Position numbers and translations under genes: made by a program. Below the pieces are notes generated by a model. The model was not told the DNA's origin. It did no database searches and saw only the letters and a list, made by a program, of their open reading frames with translations. This document shows positions 52,001 to 59,545 of a stretch of DNA of 64,000 nucleotides, piece by piece; the stretch's first letter is position 1; each line of letters begins with the position of its first letter. Origin of the DNA: Candidatus Babelota bacterium (GTDB lineage Bacteria; Babelota; Babeliae; Babelales; Vermiphilaceae); contig JAJCZD010000013.1 of assembly GCA_029262615.1 (NCBI GenBank), forward strand, positions 87,609-151,608, read 5' to 3'.

Positions 52001-52495
52001 GCCAAACGTTTTTAAAAACCAATCAATGCGCTCATGCGCTTGCTCGTATTTATCGTTCATTATCAATTTAGGGATATGCCCACCCAAACAAGCACTGGTA
52101 GCAATTAAGCCTTCTGAGTGTTGCGCTAAGATATTGTAATCGATGCGCGGTTTAAAATAAAAACCTTTTTGAAATGAAAATGAAATAAGTTTGCATAAGT
52201 TTTTGTAACCAATTTCATTCTCAACTATCAAGAGCAGGTGATAATATTTATTATCTGCAGATTTAATTTTAGCATCTTCGGTCAGATAGGCTTCAATACC
52301 TAAAATAGGCTTTATGTTTGCTTTTTTGCATGCTTGGAAAAATTTAACCGCACCAAAAATATTGCCATGATCAGAAATACCCATTGCTCTGAAATTATGC
52401 TTTTTTGCAAAGTTGACATACTTATCAACTGAAATAGCACCATCGAGTAATGAAAAGTCGGTATGTACATGCAAATGGGTAAAATGCTGACTCAT
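49052..52495 (-). CDS. dnaE: DNA polymerase III subunit alpha
   Basis: The replicative polymerase (C family), 1147 aa. The N-terminal PHP domain keeps a full-looking metal set: H-L-H-V-H, S-D-H-G-N, G-I-E-A-Y and G-D-C-H-Y, unlike E. coli, where several are lost, so it may retain a phosphoesterase or proofreading activity. The palm has P-D-I-D-I-D-F with catalytic Asp residues and G-P-G-R-G-S-A-A-G-S upstream. F-N-K-S-H-S-A-A-Y marks the fingers. The C-terminus holds an OB-fold (F-I-T-V-E-D-L-T-G). No ribosome site is obvious. Confidence 0.97.
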   Translation of the reverse strand: MSQHFTHLHVHTDFSLLDGAISVDKYVNFAKKHNFRAMGISDHGNIFGAVKFFQACKKANIKPILGIEAYLTEDAKIKSADNKYYHLLLIVENEIGYKNLCKLISFSFQKGFYFKPRIDYNILAQHSEGLIATSACLGGHIPKLIMNDKYEQAHERIDWFLKTFGPDNFYLEVQPEDQKIQAELNQKLYQLSQTKGIPLVATGDCHYVQKDDHQAHEAMLSIQTQGKLDDPSRYTFGDCRVYLRTEQEMLSIFADHTDAIYNSGIIADRCDFDFQTNKLFFPKFDIPQGQTPENYLKQLCEEGFEKLKQNNRFDIQKEGEYKKRLHLEIDLISSMGFVGYFLVVSDFMRWSRAQGIPVGPGRGSAAGSLVAWALEITNIDPIKYNLLFERFLNPERVSMPDIDIDFCIQGREKVINYVRDKYGHDKVCQIITFGTMAAKGVIKDVARVMGIAFEDSNAITSLIGDQLKISLKDAVKQEPRLQEMINNNPKVHTLFDLAFRLEGLTRHASKHAAGIVISPEPIDEVLPVYVPSKTTELVTQYAMTELELLGFLKIDLLGLKNLTLVDRVVRLIKKNHDHHINIDKLPLDDTKTFKLLQQGQTSGVFQLESEGLKEVLRKLKPEKFEDIIAVNALYRPGPLGSGMVDDFIERKHGRQKITYLFAELEPILKETNGVIVYQEQVMKIASAIAGYTLGQADILRRAMGKKKIEVMAAQKELFLKGAQERNFNKQKAEELFDLMAYFAGYGFNKSHSAAYAMIAYQTAYLKANYPDEFMACLISLEATHAEKMAFYLQEAKAMGLPLLPPDINKSEIDFSVVDKQLLFGLQGIKSVGLASLHNIIEQRTKEPFKDLFDFCTRIDLRTSNKRVIEHLIWAGAFDKLPGNRAQQYAEIATIMDRAVAKKRALETGQLDLFGLNGNHEDSKDEIYSFTPLGELPDKEKLEKEKEVVGFYLSSHPLESYKNYLNWLAITPVEDIEKQLEAAQDQFPVLLCAIVNNRKDIITKKGDPMSFITVEDLTGSAEIIVFPRLFKKIEGWLDQYHAFIIGGSVDITAQKCKILANEFMPIELLFQEWKKINGISLHLPATIDEQALQQIKKQFVSGTIQLRFIIEENDKTLQILTKEKIAIDLDILQQFEAQNIKVKLELGF

Positions 52496-52577
52496 TGATT
52501 AATTCTTTTTTCTTGAGACTTTTTAATAAGTATACGGTATTTTTGTATAAATGATTAGATAAATTAGTAAGGATTTT

Positions 52578-53423
52578 ATGAAATATTTATTTATATCACT
52601 TGTGTTTATTTCTCAACTTTTTGCAATGGAACAAGATGAGAACAAAAAAAAGTTAATAACGATAAACGCTTTGCGTCAAAAGAATAGTACATTTCGTAAA
52701 AATGTGGTCAAATTATCTTATATTTCAATTGACGGATCTTTATCAAATGCATGGATTGAGCTTCAAAGCCAAGGTTTAGATTCATTGGAGGGCATAACAA
52801 CATTAGTTTATGAAAATGTAACAAGCGAAATTAATACTATTAATCTAGATAACAATAATTTACAGGAACTTGATGTAGAAAAACTGTTGACGTTATTTCC
52901 GAAGTTGTGGCGAATACAAGCCAAAAATAACCAAATAAAAAAACTTATATTACCAAAAAAATTAAAAGATGAATTTCAATTATTGTTAGAGAATAATCAG
53001 CTCCAAAAAATTCCTTATTTTCATTGTCCTAGAAATGGAATATTTAATTTTAGTGGAAATCAATTATCACAGGAACACATAAGAGCATTAGAAAAAAGAT
53101 TGCAACTATCTTTGTATCAAAAGAATAAACAACATCTAGGAATTTGTGCTGACCATACCATTGGTTTCATTGAGGATTTTATACCCTCCAGTGCAAAAGT
53201 GGTGTTCTATGCTTCCCCCATTGTTGTGATTGATTGTTTACTGCAAAGTTATGGGGTTGATCCCTACAGCCTTTCTCTAGCGATTATTTCTTTGGGTGCC
53301 GTAAAAGGATTATTTGATGGTTGCCGAGGTATAAACCCACATGCTCGGCAATGGCACCCGAAAGCTAAGCCAAATGTACTTTTTGCAGAAAATCAGCATT
53401 CTAAAGACGACTCCGCAGGCTAG
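52578..53423 (+). CDS. secreted leucine-rich-repeat-like protein
   Basis: A 281-aa product with a signal peptide ending L-F-A-M-E-Q-D. Residues about 70-175 contain irregular leucine-rich repeats (I-N-T-I-N-L-D-N-N-N-L-Q-E-L-D, L-W-R-I-Q-A-K-N-N-Q-I-K-K-L-I-L-P, N-N-Q-L-Q-K-I-P-Y-F). The block from N-N-L-Q-E-L-D through I-P-Y-F-x-C to F-S-x-N-x-L-S-Q is clearly shared with the next gene, so they are paralogues in this part. A hydrophobic stretch near 210-230 may be a membrane anchor. Role unknown, probably host-directed. Confidence 0.78.
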   Translation: MKYLFISLVFISQLFAMEQDENKKKLITINALRQKNSTFRKNVVKLSYISIDGSLSNAWIELQSQGLDSLEGITTLVYENVTSEINTINLDNNNLQELDVEKLLTLFPKLWRIQAKNNQIKKLILPKKLKDEFQLLLENNQLQKIPYFHCPRNGIFNFSGNQLSQEHIRALEKRLQLSLYQKNKQHLGICADHTIGFIEDFIPSSAKVVFYASPIVVIDCLLQSYGVDPYSLSLAIISLGAVKGLFDGCRGINPHARQWHPKAKPNVLFAENQHSKDDSAG

Positions 53424-53454
53424 ACTTTTCTATTTGTAATGATTTATTTTTCAA

Positions 53455-53482
53455 TTGCAAATAGGCAAAAAACTGCTATAAT
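53455..53482 (+). promoter_or_regulatory. promoter of the SKP1-like/LRR gene
   Basis: TTGCAA (53455-53460), 16-nt spacer, perfect TATAAT (53477-53482), 34 nt before the ATG at 53517, with TTGGAGG as ribosome site in between. Confidence 0.6.
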
Positions 53483-53516
53483 TAGAATATAAATCATTTT
53501 TGGAGGTTAATTTAAA

Positions 53517-54803
53517 ATGAAATTATTCAAATACTCTGTTTTTATCTCTGTTCTCTTTTTTGCAGGTTCAGCATTTGCTATGGAGCCGGATACAGAAACT
53601 ATTACTATAGATTGTAGTGATGAGCAAAAGTTAGAAATCCCTCAAGGTCTGTTTAATAAATGCCGTACTTTGCGGCAAAATGAAGGATCTTCTGATACAT
53701 CATTTTGGGTGCAATATTCAAAAGCTGATCTGGAAGAATTTTTTGATTATCTTTCTGGTGACCAAAAAATAGAAAATATCACTGATGTTGATACCATCCA
53801 ACGAATGTATAATATTGCAAATTTTTTAGAAATAGAAAGAATACCTGATAAAGCAGATAAAGAATTTTATACAACCCTTATTAAAAAATATAAAGATCTG
53901 GTTCCAAAAGAAGAAATTGAAGTACAAATATTGTTTTCTTTTGAACGATTTGAAAGAACGATAAATGATCTTGAGGATTTTGCAAATTGTTTTACTAAGC
54001 ACTTTCTTGAACATAGCGATCTTGATTTGTGCAATAAACAATTAGATTCTTTACGAGGCCTTTATAATAAAATTAAACCTGTTGGGCATTTGAAAATTTC
54101 AAACAATAACTTAGAAGAATTGGATGTTTGTGCATTACTGAGAGTTTTTCCAAATCTTAAACGGATTGATGCTGATAATAATGCCATTGCCACATTAATA
54201 CTGCCCAAAAGATTACCAAAAGGATTTATCCTATCTATAAAAAATAATAAATTACATACAATTCCTTATTTCAGATGTGAAAATGGTTCGTTTGATTTCA
54301 GTAGTAACTATTTGAGTCAAACTGAAATTGCAAAACTGCAAAGAAATTTATCACCAAATTTGTGGGAACGAAGCCGACATCCGTTTTTAATAATGAAACA
54401 CATAATAAGTAACCGGTCAGAGTCAATTTGTGCGTGGACTATTGTAGGCGGCTGGTTAGGAGCTTTGGGTGGTTTAGTGGACGAAGTGGGGGTAAGGAGT
54501 TATGACCTTAATAAATTAAGGCGTAAAGCTAAAGTGGTAGGAAAAATTATTAAGAGCATTTCTGATATAGAAAAACTAACACCAGAGGCTTTAACTTGGT
54601 TATATACACCACAGTTTGATCATTCTGATCGATCTTATTACAAACCTCTACTACTTGGCGCAAATATGGGAATGGTAGTTGGTTTATTAGCAGCTGGTAC
54701 GATCATTTGTACCGACTATTTAAATAAAAAAAACAAACTAGTCTATCGCGAATATTATTATCATCCTTCAAAATTAGATGTTTCCAATCAGCTTCAAGAT
54801 TAA
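53517..54803 (+). CDS. secreted protein with SKP1/BTB-like domain and leucine-rich repeats
   Basis: A 428-aa product with a signal peptide ending A-F-A-M-E-P-D. Residues about 27-125 resemble the SKP1/BTB fold: I-T-I-D-C-S-D-E-Q-K-L-E-I-P at the start (compare SKP1 strand S-D-G-x-x-F-x-V), F-W-V-Q-Y-S-K-A-D-L-E-E-F-F-D-Y-L in the middle, then M-Y-N-I-A-N-F-L-E-I-E-R-I-P-D-K (compare A-A-N-Y-L-D-I). LRR-like units follow at about 185-275, shared with the preceding gene. Two hydrophobic stretches at about 305-320 and 385-405 may anchor it. A SKP1-like domain in an exported protein suggests interference with host SCF ubiquitin ligases (inference). Confidence 0.7.
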   Translation: MKLFKYSVFISVLFFAGSAFAMEPDTETITIDCSDEQKLEIPQGLFNKCRTLRQNEGSSDTSFWVQYSKADLEEFFDYLSGDQKIENITDVDTIQRMYNIANFLEIERIPDKADKEFYTTLIKKYKDLVPKEEIEVQILFSFERFERTINDLEDFANCFTKHFLEHSDLDLCNKQLDSLRGLYNKIKPVGHLKISNNNLEELDVCALLRVFPNLKRIDADNNAIATLILPKRLPKGFILSIKNNKLHTIPYFRCENGSFDFSSNYLSQTEIAKLQRNLSPNLWERSRHPFLIMKHIISNRSESICAWTIVGGWLGALGGLVDEVGVRSYDLNKLRRKAKVVGKIIKSISDIEKLTPEALTWLYTPQFDHSDRSYYKPLLLGANMGMVVGLLAAGTIICTDYLNKKNKLVYREYYYHPSKLDVSNQLQD

Positions 54804-54869
54804 AATTCTATTTGCAATGCAAAGTTCTCTTGTGATAGACTTAAATAAATAGAATCATTAGGGGGTTGA

Positions 54870-55544
54870 ATGAAGAGAATAGTAATTTTTCTATATCTCA
54901 TTCCTGGGTTATTATTTGCAATGCAAAGGGATGGGTACCATACCACTTATCTTACTTTTCCTATACCGCAAAAAGTTAAAATTCTAACAGTTGAATCATT
55001 AGTGCAAAAACAAGTAAGTCCAATTGTAAAAAGGCTTGGAAAACAGTATTTTACCAAACAAAAATTTCATATGCCAATCCTTAGTCTGGGTAAAAAAGTT
55101 ACTCGATCGAATGCTTTATCTATTCATGAGGCAATTCTAGCAACAATTAAAGGAACAAAAAGTATTAATAATCTGTATTTGGGTATGCCTCATTTACTTG
55201 GTTCAGAAGTAGTATTGCCAGTATTTCAAAGTTCAGAGCAGCTAATACGGTTTGTTACTACTATTCGCTCAAGCTTAAAAAAATTTGAAACAACAAGAGT
55301 TTATACATTTTATCCTCATGTAATTTTAGGAGATATTCCTGGAATTACGAAATCACGAGATAGAAATGCGATAAATTATGTTTTAAAGAAGATAAAGAAT
55401 GGAAATTTTAATAACATTTTTTCTCTGGGCATGATTAATCTCTATTGGGATGGCAAGTTATGGATACAATATTATCTACCAACACAAACTTTTTATCAGT
55501 TTAATCTTGGCTCAGGTGCGGTAGAAAACAAAGGGAATTTTTAA
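54870..55544 (+). CDS. secreted 2H phosphoesterase-like (LigT-type) protein, both His kept
   Basis: A 224-aa product with a signal peptide ending L-L-F-A-M-Q. The order of elements follows the 2H/LigT fold: first strand Y-L-T-F-P-I-P, helix, then F-H67-M-P-I-L-S-L-G, helix S-I-H-E-A-I-L, a strand region, helix L-I-R-F-V-T-T-I-R-S-S-L and F-Y-P-H150-V-I-L-G-D-I-P. Members hydrolyse cyclic phosphates or 2'-5' linkages with two H-x-(T/S) motifs; here both His are present, but the Thr/Ser are Pro and Ile, so activity is uncertain. It heads a three-gene set with a paralogue and a Nudix-like protein. Confidence 0.65.
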   Translation: MKRIVIFLYLIPGLLFAMQRDGYHTTYLTFPIPQKVKILTVESLVQKQVSPIVKRLGKQYFTKQKFHMPILSLGKKVTRSNALSIHEAILATIKGTKSINNLYLGMPHLLGSEVVLPVFQSSEQLIRFVTTIRSSLKKFETTRVYTFYPHVILGDIPGITKSRDRNAINYVLKKIKNGNFNNIFSLGMINLYWDGKLWIQYYLPTQTFYQFNLGSGAVENKGNF

Positions 55545-55588
55545 GAAATAAAAAGAATTTTTATGTAATTATTTTTAGGGGAAAAGAA

Positions 55589-56707
55589 ATGAAACGAAAA
55601 ATAGTAATCACAGCTTTTAGCTTTATATCAAGTTTGCTTGCAATGGAAGATACACATACAGTACATCTTACCTTTCCAATACCGCAACAAGTTGGAGTTC
55701 AATTATATTCGGAAAAAATCCAAGAAGCATTCAAACCATTAAAAGATTCCGTTGAAGAGAAATTAAAAGAACTAAAAAAAACTTTAGAAATGGTAATGAG
55801 TACATTGAAAGCATTAAAAATTCAAAAAAAAGATTCCGTTAAAAAAGAATTAAATAACTTAATTATGAATCTAAAAACAATAAAGGTATCCACGGGTTCT
55901 GATGAGGAGGAATTGAATCAACTAGAGCAAGAATTAAGATTAAAAGCTTCAAAGAAGAAAGAATTAAAAGAAGTAAAGGAAAAACTAACTTCCCAAATGA
56001 AGGAAGAATTAAAAACAGTAGAATCAAAATTAAGAGAATTAAATGCTTCAAATAATCAGCAATATGTTCCACAAAAAAAATTCCAGATGATGATCCTTAG
56101 TTTAAAGGATGTCAAAAAAGGGGATTTATCAACTATTCATAAGGCTGTTATCAAGACAATTAAAAATTTAGAAGAAAATAAAGCAGGCACTTTCAGAGGA
56201 TTTGCAGGAAAGATTAAAGAAAATAGGTTTTCGACGCTCAGAAAGAAAGAAAGAAAAAAGAACAAGGAAACAGGTATTAATGAAACAGGTATTAAGGAAA
56301 CAGGTATTAATGATTTAAATCTAAGAAAACCTTCCTTAGTTCGATCAATGGTGTTTTTACCAATTTCTCAAGATCAAGGTCATAGCTTATTTGAATTTAA
56401 AGGTAATCTTGTCCGGAATTTGCAAAAGTTTAAAAAAACAAGATACCCATCTATTATTGTTTTAGGAAAATTCCCTAAAGAATTAAGTGAAAATTCTGTT
56501 TTTACTGGTGAAGTAAGTAATACATTAAACAATTTACAATATAAAGGTATCAAAAAACTCACCAAATCATTTTCACTTGGCATGATCAATCTATATTTAG
56601 ATGGAAAACTACTTAAGCAATATTACATACCAAGAAAAATATATTTCGATATTAATCCTAAAACAGGAGATCCATCAACTCCGAAAAGTTTTAACAATTG
56701 GATATGA
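55589..56707 (+). CDS. secreted 2H phosphoesterase-like paralogue lacking both His
   Basis: A 372-aa product with a signal peptide ending L-L-A-M-E. It shares the start (H-L-T-F-P-I-P-Q), the central K-K-F-Q-M-M-I-L-S-L and the later T-R-Y-P-S-I-I-V-L-G-K-F-P, F-S-L-G-M-I-N-L-Y-x-D-G-K-L segments with the preceding gene. The two catalytic His are replaced by Gln166 and Ser288, so this copy is probably inactive or regulatory. A long Lys/Glu coiled coil (about 45-155) is inserted. A Lys-rich linker holds three copies of E-T-G-I-(N/K) near residue 228. The stop overlaps the next gene by 4 nt. Confidence 0.68.
   Translation: MKRKIVITAFSFISSLLAMEDTHTVHLTFPIPQQVGVQLYSEKIQEAFKPLKDSVEEKLKELKKTLEMVMSTLKALKIQKKDSVKKELNNLIMNLKTIKVSTGSDEEELNQLEQELRLKASKKKELKEVKEKLTSQMKEELKTVESKLRELNASNNQQYVPQKKFQMMILSLKDVKKGDLSTIHKAVIKTIKNLEENKAGTFRGFAGKIKENRFSTLRKKERKKNKETGINETGIKETGINDLNLRKPSLVRSMVFLPISQDQGHSLFEFKGNLVRNLQKFKKTRYPSIIVLGKFPKELSENSVFTGEVSNTLNNLQYKGIKKLTKSFSLGMINLYLDGKLLKQYYIPRKIYFDINPKTGDPSTPKSFNNWI
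56267..56311 (+). repeat. three 15-bp tandem repeats
   Basis: Three direct copies of GAAACAGGTATTAAT (the middle one ends AAG), encoding E-T-G-I-N/K within the linker of the second 2H-like protein. In-frame slippage could change the linker length. Confidence 0.9.
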
Positions 56708-57462
56708 AGAAAAGACAAAAGCAGTTTTATTTTTTATTACTGGTAACTAATTTTTCATTTGCAATGCAGGCACCAACTAAAACTGGTATTGCTCAAGGAA
56801 CAAGGTTACCTCAGATTAGGTTCGGCCGAGCAGGTGTTTTACCAGTTACTTATTTTATGAAACCTGATCCAAAGGGGTCAAAAAAGAAAAAACCCGTTAA
56901 GTATGCTCTTTTGTCTCGCGAGTCTCGTGGTAAAGATAAGGGAACCTATGATGCTTTTAGTGGTAGTAGAGAACGAGGGCAAACGCATCCAGTGCAAACT
57001 GCTGCGATGGAGCTTTGGGAAGAAGGGATTTTGCAAAACACACTTGGTTGGTCACAACCTCAAACATTAAAATATATTGATTTAAATGCCGGTAATACAG
57101 AACTTATCTTAGTATCAGGAAGTGTTTTATACGTTACCAAATTCTCAACTAAAAATATAAATAAATGGCGATCTAAATTTTATTCAGCATTAAACGTTAA
57201 AAAAGGGGCTCAACAAGATAAATTTACTGAAAAAGATAGAATTGCAGTTGTGCGTTGGAATGAATTAAAGAATGTCATTAATAATGCTCGTTTTGCAACT
57301 GGGGTAAAAGTTATGGCACGGGTAACTGATCCAACAACAGGAAAAGACAAGCAAAACCAGCAAGTTATTACTTTGCGGCCAATATTAGTAAAAGAACTGC
57401 GTGGACATTTTAAAGGATGGAATTATAAAACTGGAAAGAGCCCTAAGATTCATTATTTCTAA
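56704..57462 (+). CDS. secreted Nudix-like hydrolase
   Basis: A 252-aa product with a signal peptide ending S-F-A-M-Q. Residues 85-110 hold a Nudix-box-like segment, F-S-G-S-R-E-R-G-Q-T...A-A-M-E-L-W-E-E-G-I, with the metal-binding core E103, E106, E107 and a one-residue length deviation. Upstream strands Y-A-L-L-S-R and A-F-S-G fit the fold. Nudix enzymes cleave X-linked nucleoside diphosphates such as ADP-ribose or caps. Translation is coupled by ATGA to the 2H-like gene before it, so a joint role on exported or host nucleotides is likely (inference). The stop overlaps the yicC stop. Confidence 0.68.
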   Translation: MKKRQKQFYFLLLVTNFSFAMQAPTKTGIAQGTRLPQIRFGRAGVLPVTYFMKPDPKGSKKKKPVKYALLSRESRGKDKGTYDAFSGSRERGQTHPVQTAAMELWEEGILQNTLGWSQPQTLKYIDLNAGNTELILVSGSVLYVTKFSTKNINKWRSKFYSALNVKKGAQQDKFTEKDRIAVVRWNELKNVINNARFATGVKVMARVTDPTTGKDKQNQQVITLRPILVKELRGHFKGWNYKTGKSPKIHYF

Positions 57463-58349
57463 ACAATATTTTGTGCTTGCTCGCGTGCTTTTTCTAATTC
57501 AACTTTAATATCAATTGCCTTTTGACCAATCTGTGCGTTGGAGCCTTTTGCAGCAATAGTATTGATCTCTCGCCCTAATTCTTGCAGCGTAAAATCGAGT
57601 CGTTTTCCTTTTTCGATCTGTTTGCTCTCAAGTTGTTTAGTAATTTGAACAAGATGGCTTTTGAAGCGAATAATCTCTTCGTGAATATCGATTTTATCAA
57701 GATATGTGTAGAGTGCATTTTTTTGCATGAGTTCAAATTGACTTTCCTCAATTGGGAGCGCTTCTATTGCCTTGTGAATTTTTTCTTTCTCTTCATCAAT
57801 AAGGGAAATAGAGACTTTTTGTATTGTTTCAATTTCCGTTTGCATGTTGAAAAAGCGTTTTTCAATATCCTTTTTGAGATTAGCACCTTCTTGCTCTTGC
57901 TGATCAATCAATTGTGCAATGGTCTGACTTACTAAGATAATAATCTCTTTTTTCGTTTCCTCATCAAGTTCTTTTTCTGATATTTCAAGAACATTGGGCA
58001 TAGTCATTAAACGATCAAGAGACAACTCACCAGAAACAGAGAACTTTTTTTTAATATTTTGTGCAGCTTCTAAATAACCTTGAACAACGGTATAGGCTGG
58101 TTGGATAGCACTTTTAAATATGCTGCTTGTCGGCAGGTGCATGGTGCAATACACATTGCCACGTAATAATTCTTTTTTCAATAACTTTTGCAAGGTATGC
58201 TCAAGTGGGGTAATTGCTTGTGGTAAGCGGAACTTTGCTTCAAAAAAACGTGAATTGACCGATTTGATAGCTACCGTTAAAGGAATTTTTTGTTCGTTTA
58301 TTGTAACCATTCCTGTTTTATTTGCATAACCGGTCATTGAACGAATCAT
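57459..58349 (-). CDS. yicC: YicC/YloC-family endoribonuclease
   Basis: A 296-aa cytoplasmic protein with the family N-terminus I-R-S-M-T-G-Y-A-N, the V-N-S-R-F-F-E segment, and the C-terminal E-I-I-R-F-K-S-H, G-K-R-L-D-F-T-L-Q-E-L-G-R-E-I-N-T-I-A-A-K-G block. YicC-type proteins are RNases that take part in RNA turnover. Length is normal. It follows yebC by 11 nt on the same strand, with AAAGGA upstream of the ATG. Confidence 0.93.
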   Translation of the reverse strand: MIRSMTGYANKTGMVTINEQKIPLTVAIKSVNSRFFEAKFRLPQAITPLEHTLQKLLKKELLRGNVYCTMHLPTSSIFKSAIQPAYTVVQGYLEAAQNIKKKFSVSGELSLDRLMTMPNVLEISEKELDEETKKEIIILVSQTIAQLIDQQEQEGANLKKDIEKRFFNMQTEIETIQKVSISLIDEEKEKIHKAIEALPIEESQFELMQKNALYTYLDKIDIHEEIIRFKSHLVQITKQLESKQIEKGKRLDFTLQELGREINTIAAKGSNAQIGQKAIDIKVELEKAREQAQNIV

Positions 58350-58360
58350 ACTATCCTTTT

Positions 58361-59083
58361 TTAGACTAAATTTGTGTACACATTTTGCACATCATCAAGA
58401 TCATCAAGAGCCTCTAGGAAACCATAAGCTTTTTCCGCTTGTGCTCCCTCGAGTGTGTTTTTGTTTGTTTCTTTTGGCAACCATTCTAGATTGGCTGCTT
58501 CAATTTTCAATCCTAAATTCTCAAGTGCATGTTTAACTTTATCAAGTTCTTTTGGGTCACAGCTAATAGTAAAAAGATGATCTTCATCTTTAGAAATACT
58601 ATCTACATCATAATCGATTAATGTTTCTAGTAATTGATCTTCAGTTGTGTTGCCAGAAACATGGATAACACCTAAATTCTCAAACATCCAGGCAACAGAG
58701 CCAGATTCAGACAGATTCCCGCCTTTTTTGGAAAATATATGACGCAGTTCTGCAACGGTTCGATTTTTATTATCACTCAAGGTTTCAACTAAAACGGCAA
58801 TCCCATGAGGTCCATACCCTTCATAGGTCATTCCTTCATACTGAGCGCCAGGAAGTTCTCCGGTGCCTTTTTTGATGCCACGAATAATATTTTGTTGTGG
58901 CATATTAATTTCTTTTGCTTTTTCTATCAATAAGCGTAATCGAGCATTGCCATCCGGATCACCCCCACCCAGGCGGGCACATACGGTGATTTCTTTTATT
59001 AACTTTGTAAAAGCTTTGCCACGTTTAGCATCAAGCTTTGCTTTTTTGTGCTTTATTTGTGACCATTTTGAATGACCAGCCAT
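58361..59083 (-). CDS. yebC: YebC/PmpR-family protein
   Basis: A 240-aa protein of the YebC/TACO1 family, with the diagnostic start A-G-H-S-K-W-S-Q-I-K-H-K-K, the E-G-Y-G-P-H-G-I-A-V-L-V-E segment and K-K-G-G-N-L-S-E-S-G-S-V-A-W-M-F. Members act as transcription regulators or as translation factors that ease stalling at proline stretches. Normal length; strong ribosome site (TGGAG). Co-directional with yicC downstream. Confidence 0.95.
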   Translation of the reverse strand: MAGHSKWSQIKHKKAKLDAKRGKAFTKLIKEITVCARLGGGDPDGNARLRLLIEKAKEINMPQQNIIRGIKKGTGELPGAQYEGMTYEGYGPHGIAVLVETLSDNKNRTVAELRHIFSKKGGNLSESGSVAWMFENLGVIHVSGNTTEDQLLETLIDYDVDSISKDEDHLFTISCDPKELDKVKHALENLGLKIEAANLEWLPKETNKNTLEGAQAEKAYGFLEALDDLDDVQNVYTNLV

Positions 59084-59269
59084 GATTTCTCCAGCAATGT
59101 TGCTTTTAGTTTGATTTATATCTGTAGAATAAACTGATATTGGCTTTTTGTCGATCTCCTAATGGTAAAAGGGCGATAATTGTTATTTGCAAGATTATTG
59201 CCTTTCAATGGTGCTTTAATGTATATTAAGCATATATTGAATGGTTGAAGTTGAGAAAAAGGAGAACCA

Positions 59270-59545
59270 ATGAAAAGGTTATTGATAGTCACGAGTATGC
59301 TTTTTTGTCTGCCTATGTTGGCAAGAGACTTAAGTATTGTAGAGATAGAAGGTACTGACCTGAGTACAAATCATAATAAAAAGGAGCTCATGCGGGCTAT
59401 TTCAAGTCAATATTCGCAGATACACAAAGCGCAGAAAAGGTTGCAATCAAGTAAAAATATAGAACGAAAAACTATTGAACAATATCAGGCAGCTATGGAT
59501 TATCAGCAGGTTAACCTTGATCAATTAAGAAAAACTTTGCAGTAA
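59270..59545 (+). CDS. small secreted helical protein
   Basis: A 91-aa product with a signal peptide (L-L-I-V-T-S-M-L-F-C-L-P-M-L-A). The mature part is a hydrophilic, mainly helical segment (I-S-S-Q-Y-S-Q-I-H-K-A-Q-K-R-L...I-E-Q-Y-Q-A-A-M-D-Y-Q-Q-V-N-L-D-Q-L), likely a coiled-coil hairpin. AAGGAGA precedes the ATG. The stop abuts the stop of the convergent gene with no gap. Function unknown. Confidence 0.65.
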   Translation: MKRLLIVTSMLFCLPMLARDLSIVEIEGTDLSTNHNKKELMRAISSQYSQIHKAQKRLQSSKNIERKTIEQYQAAMDYQQVNLDQLRKTLQ

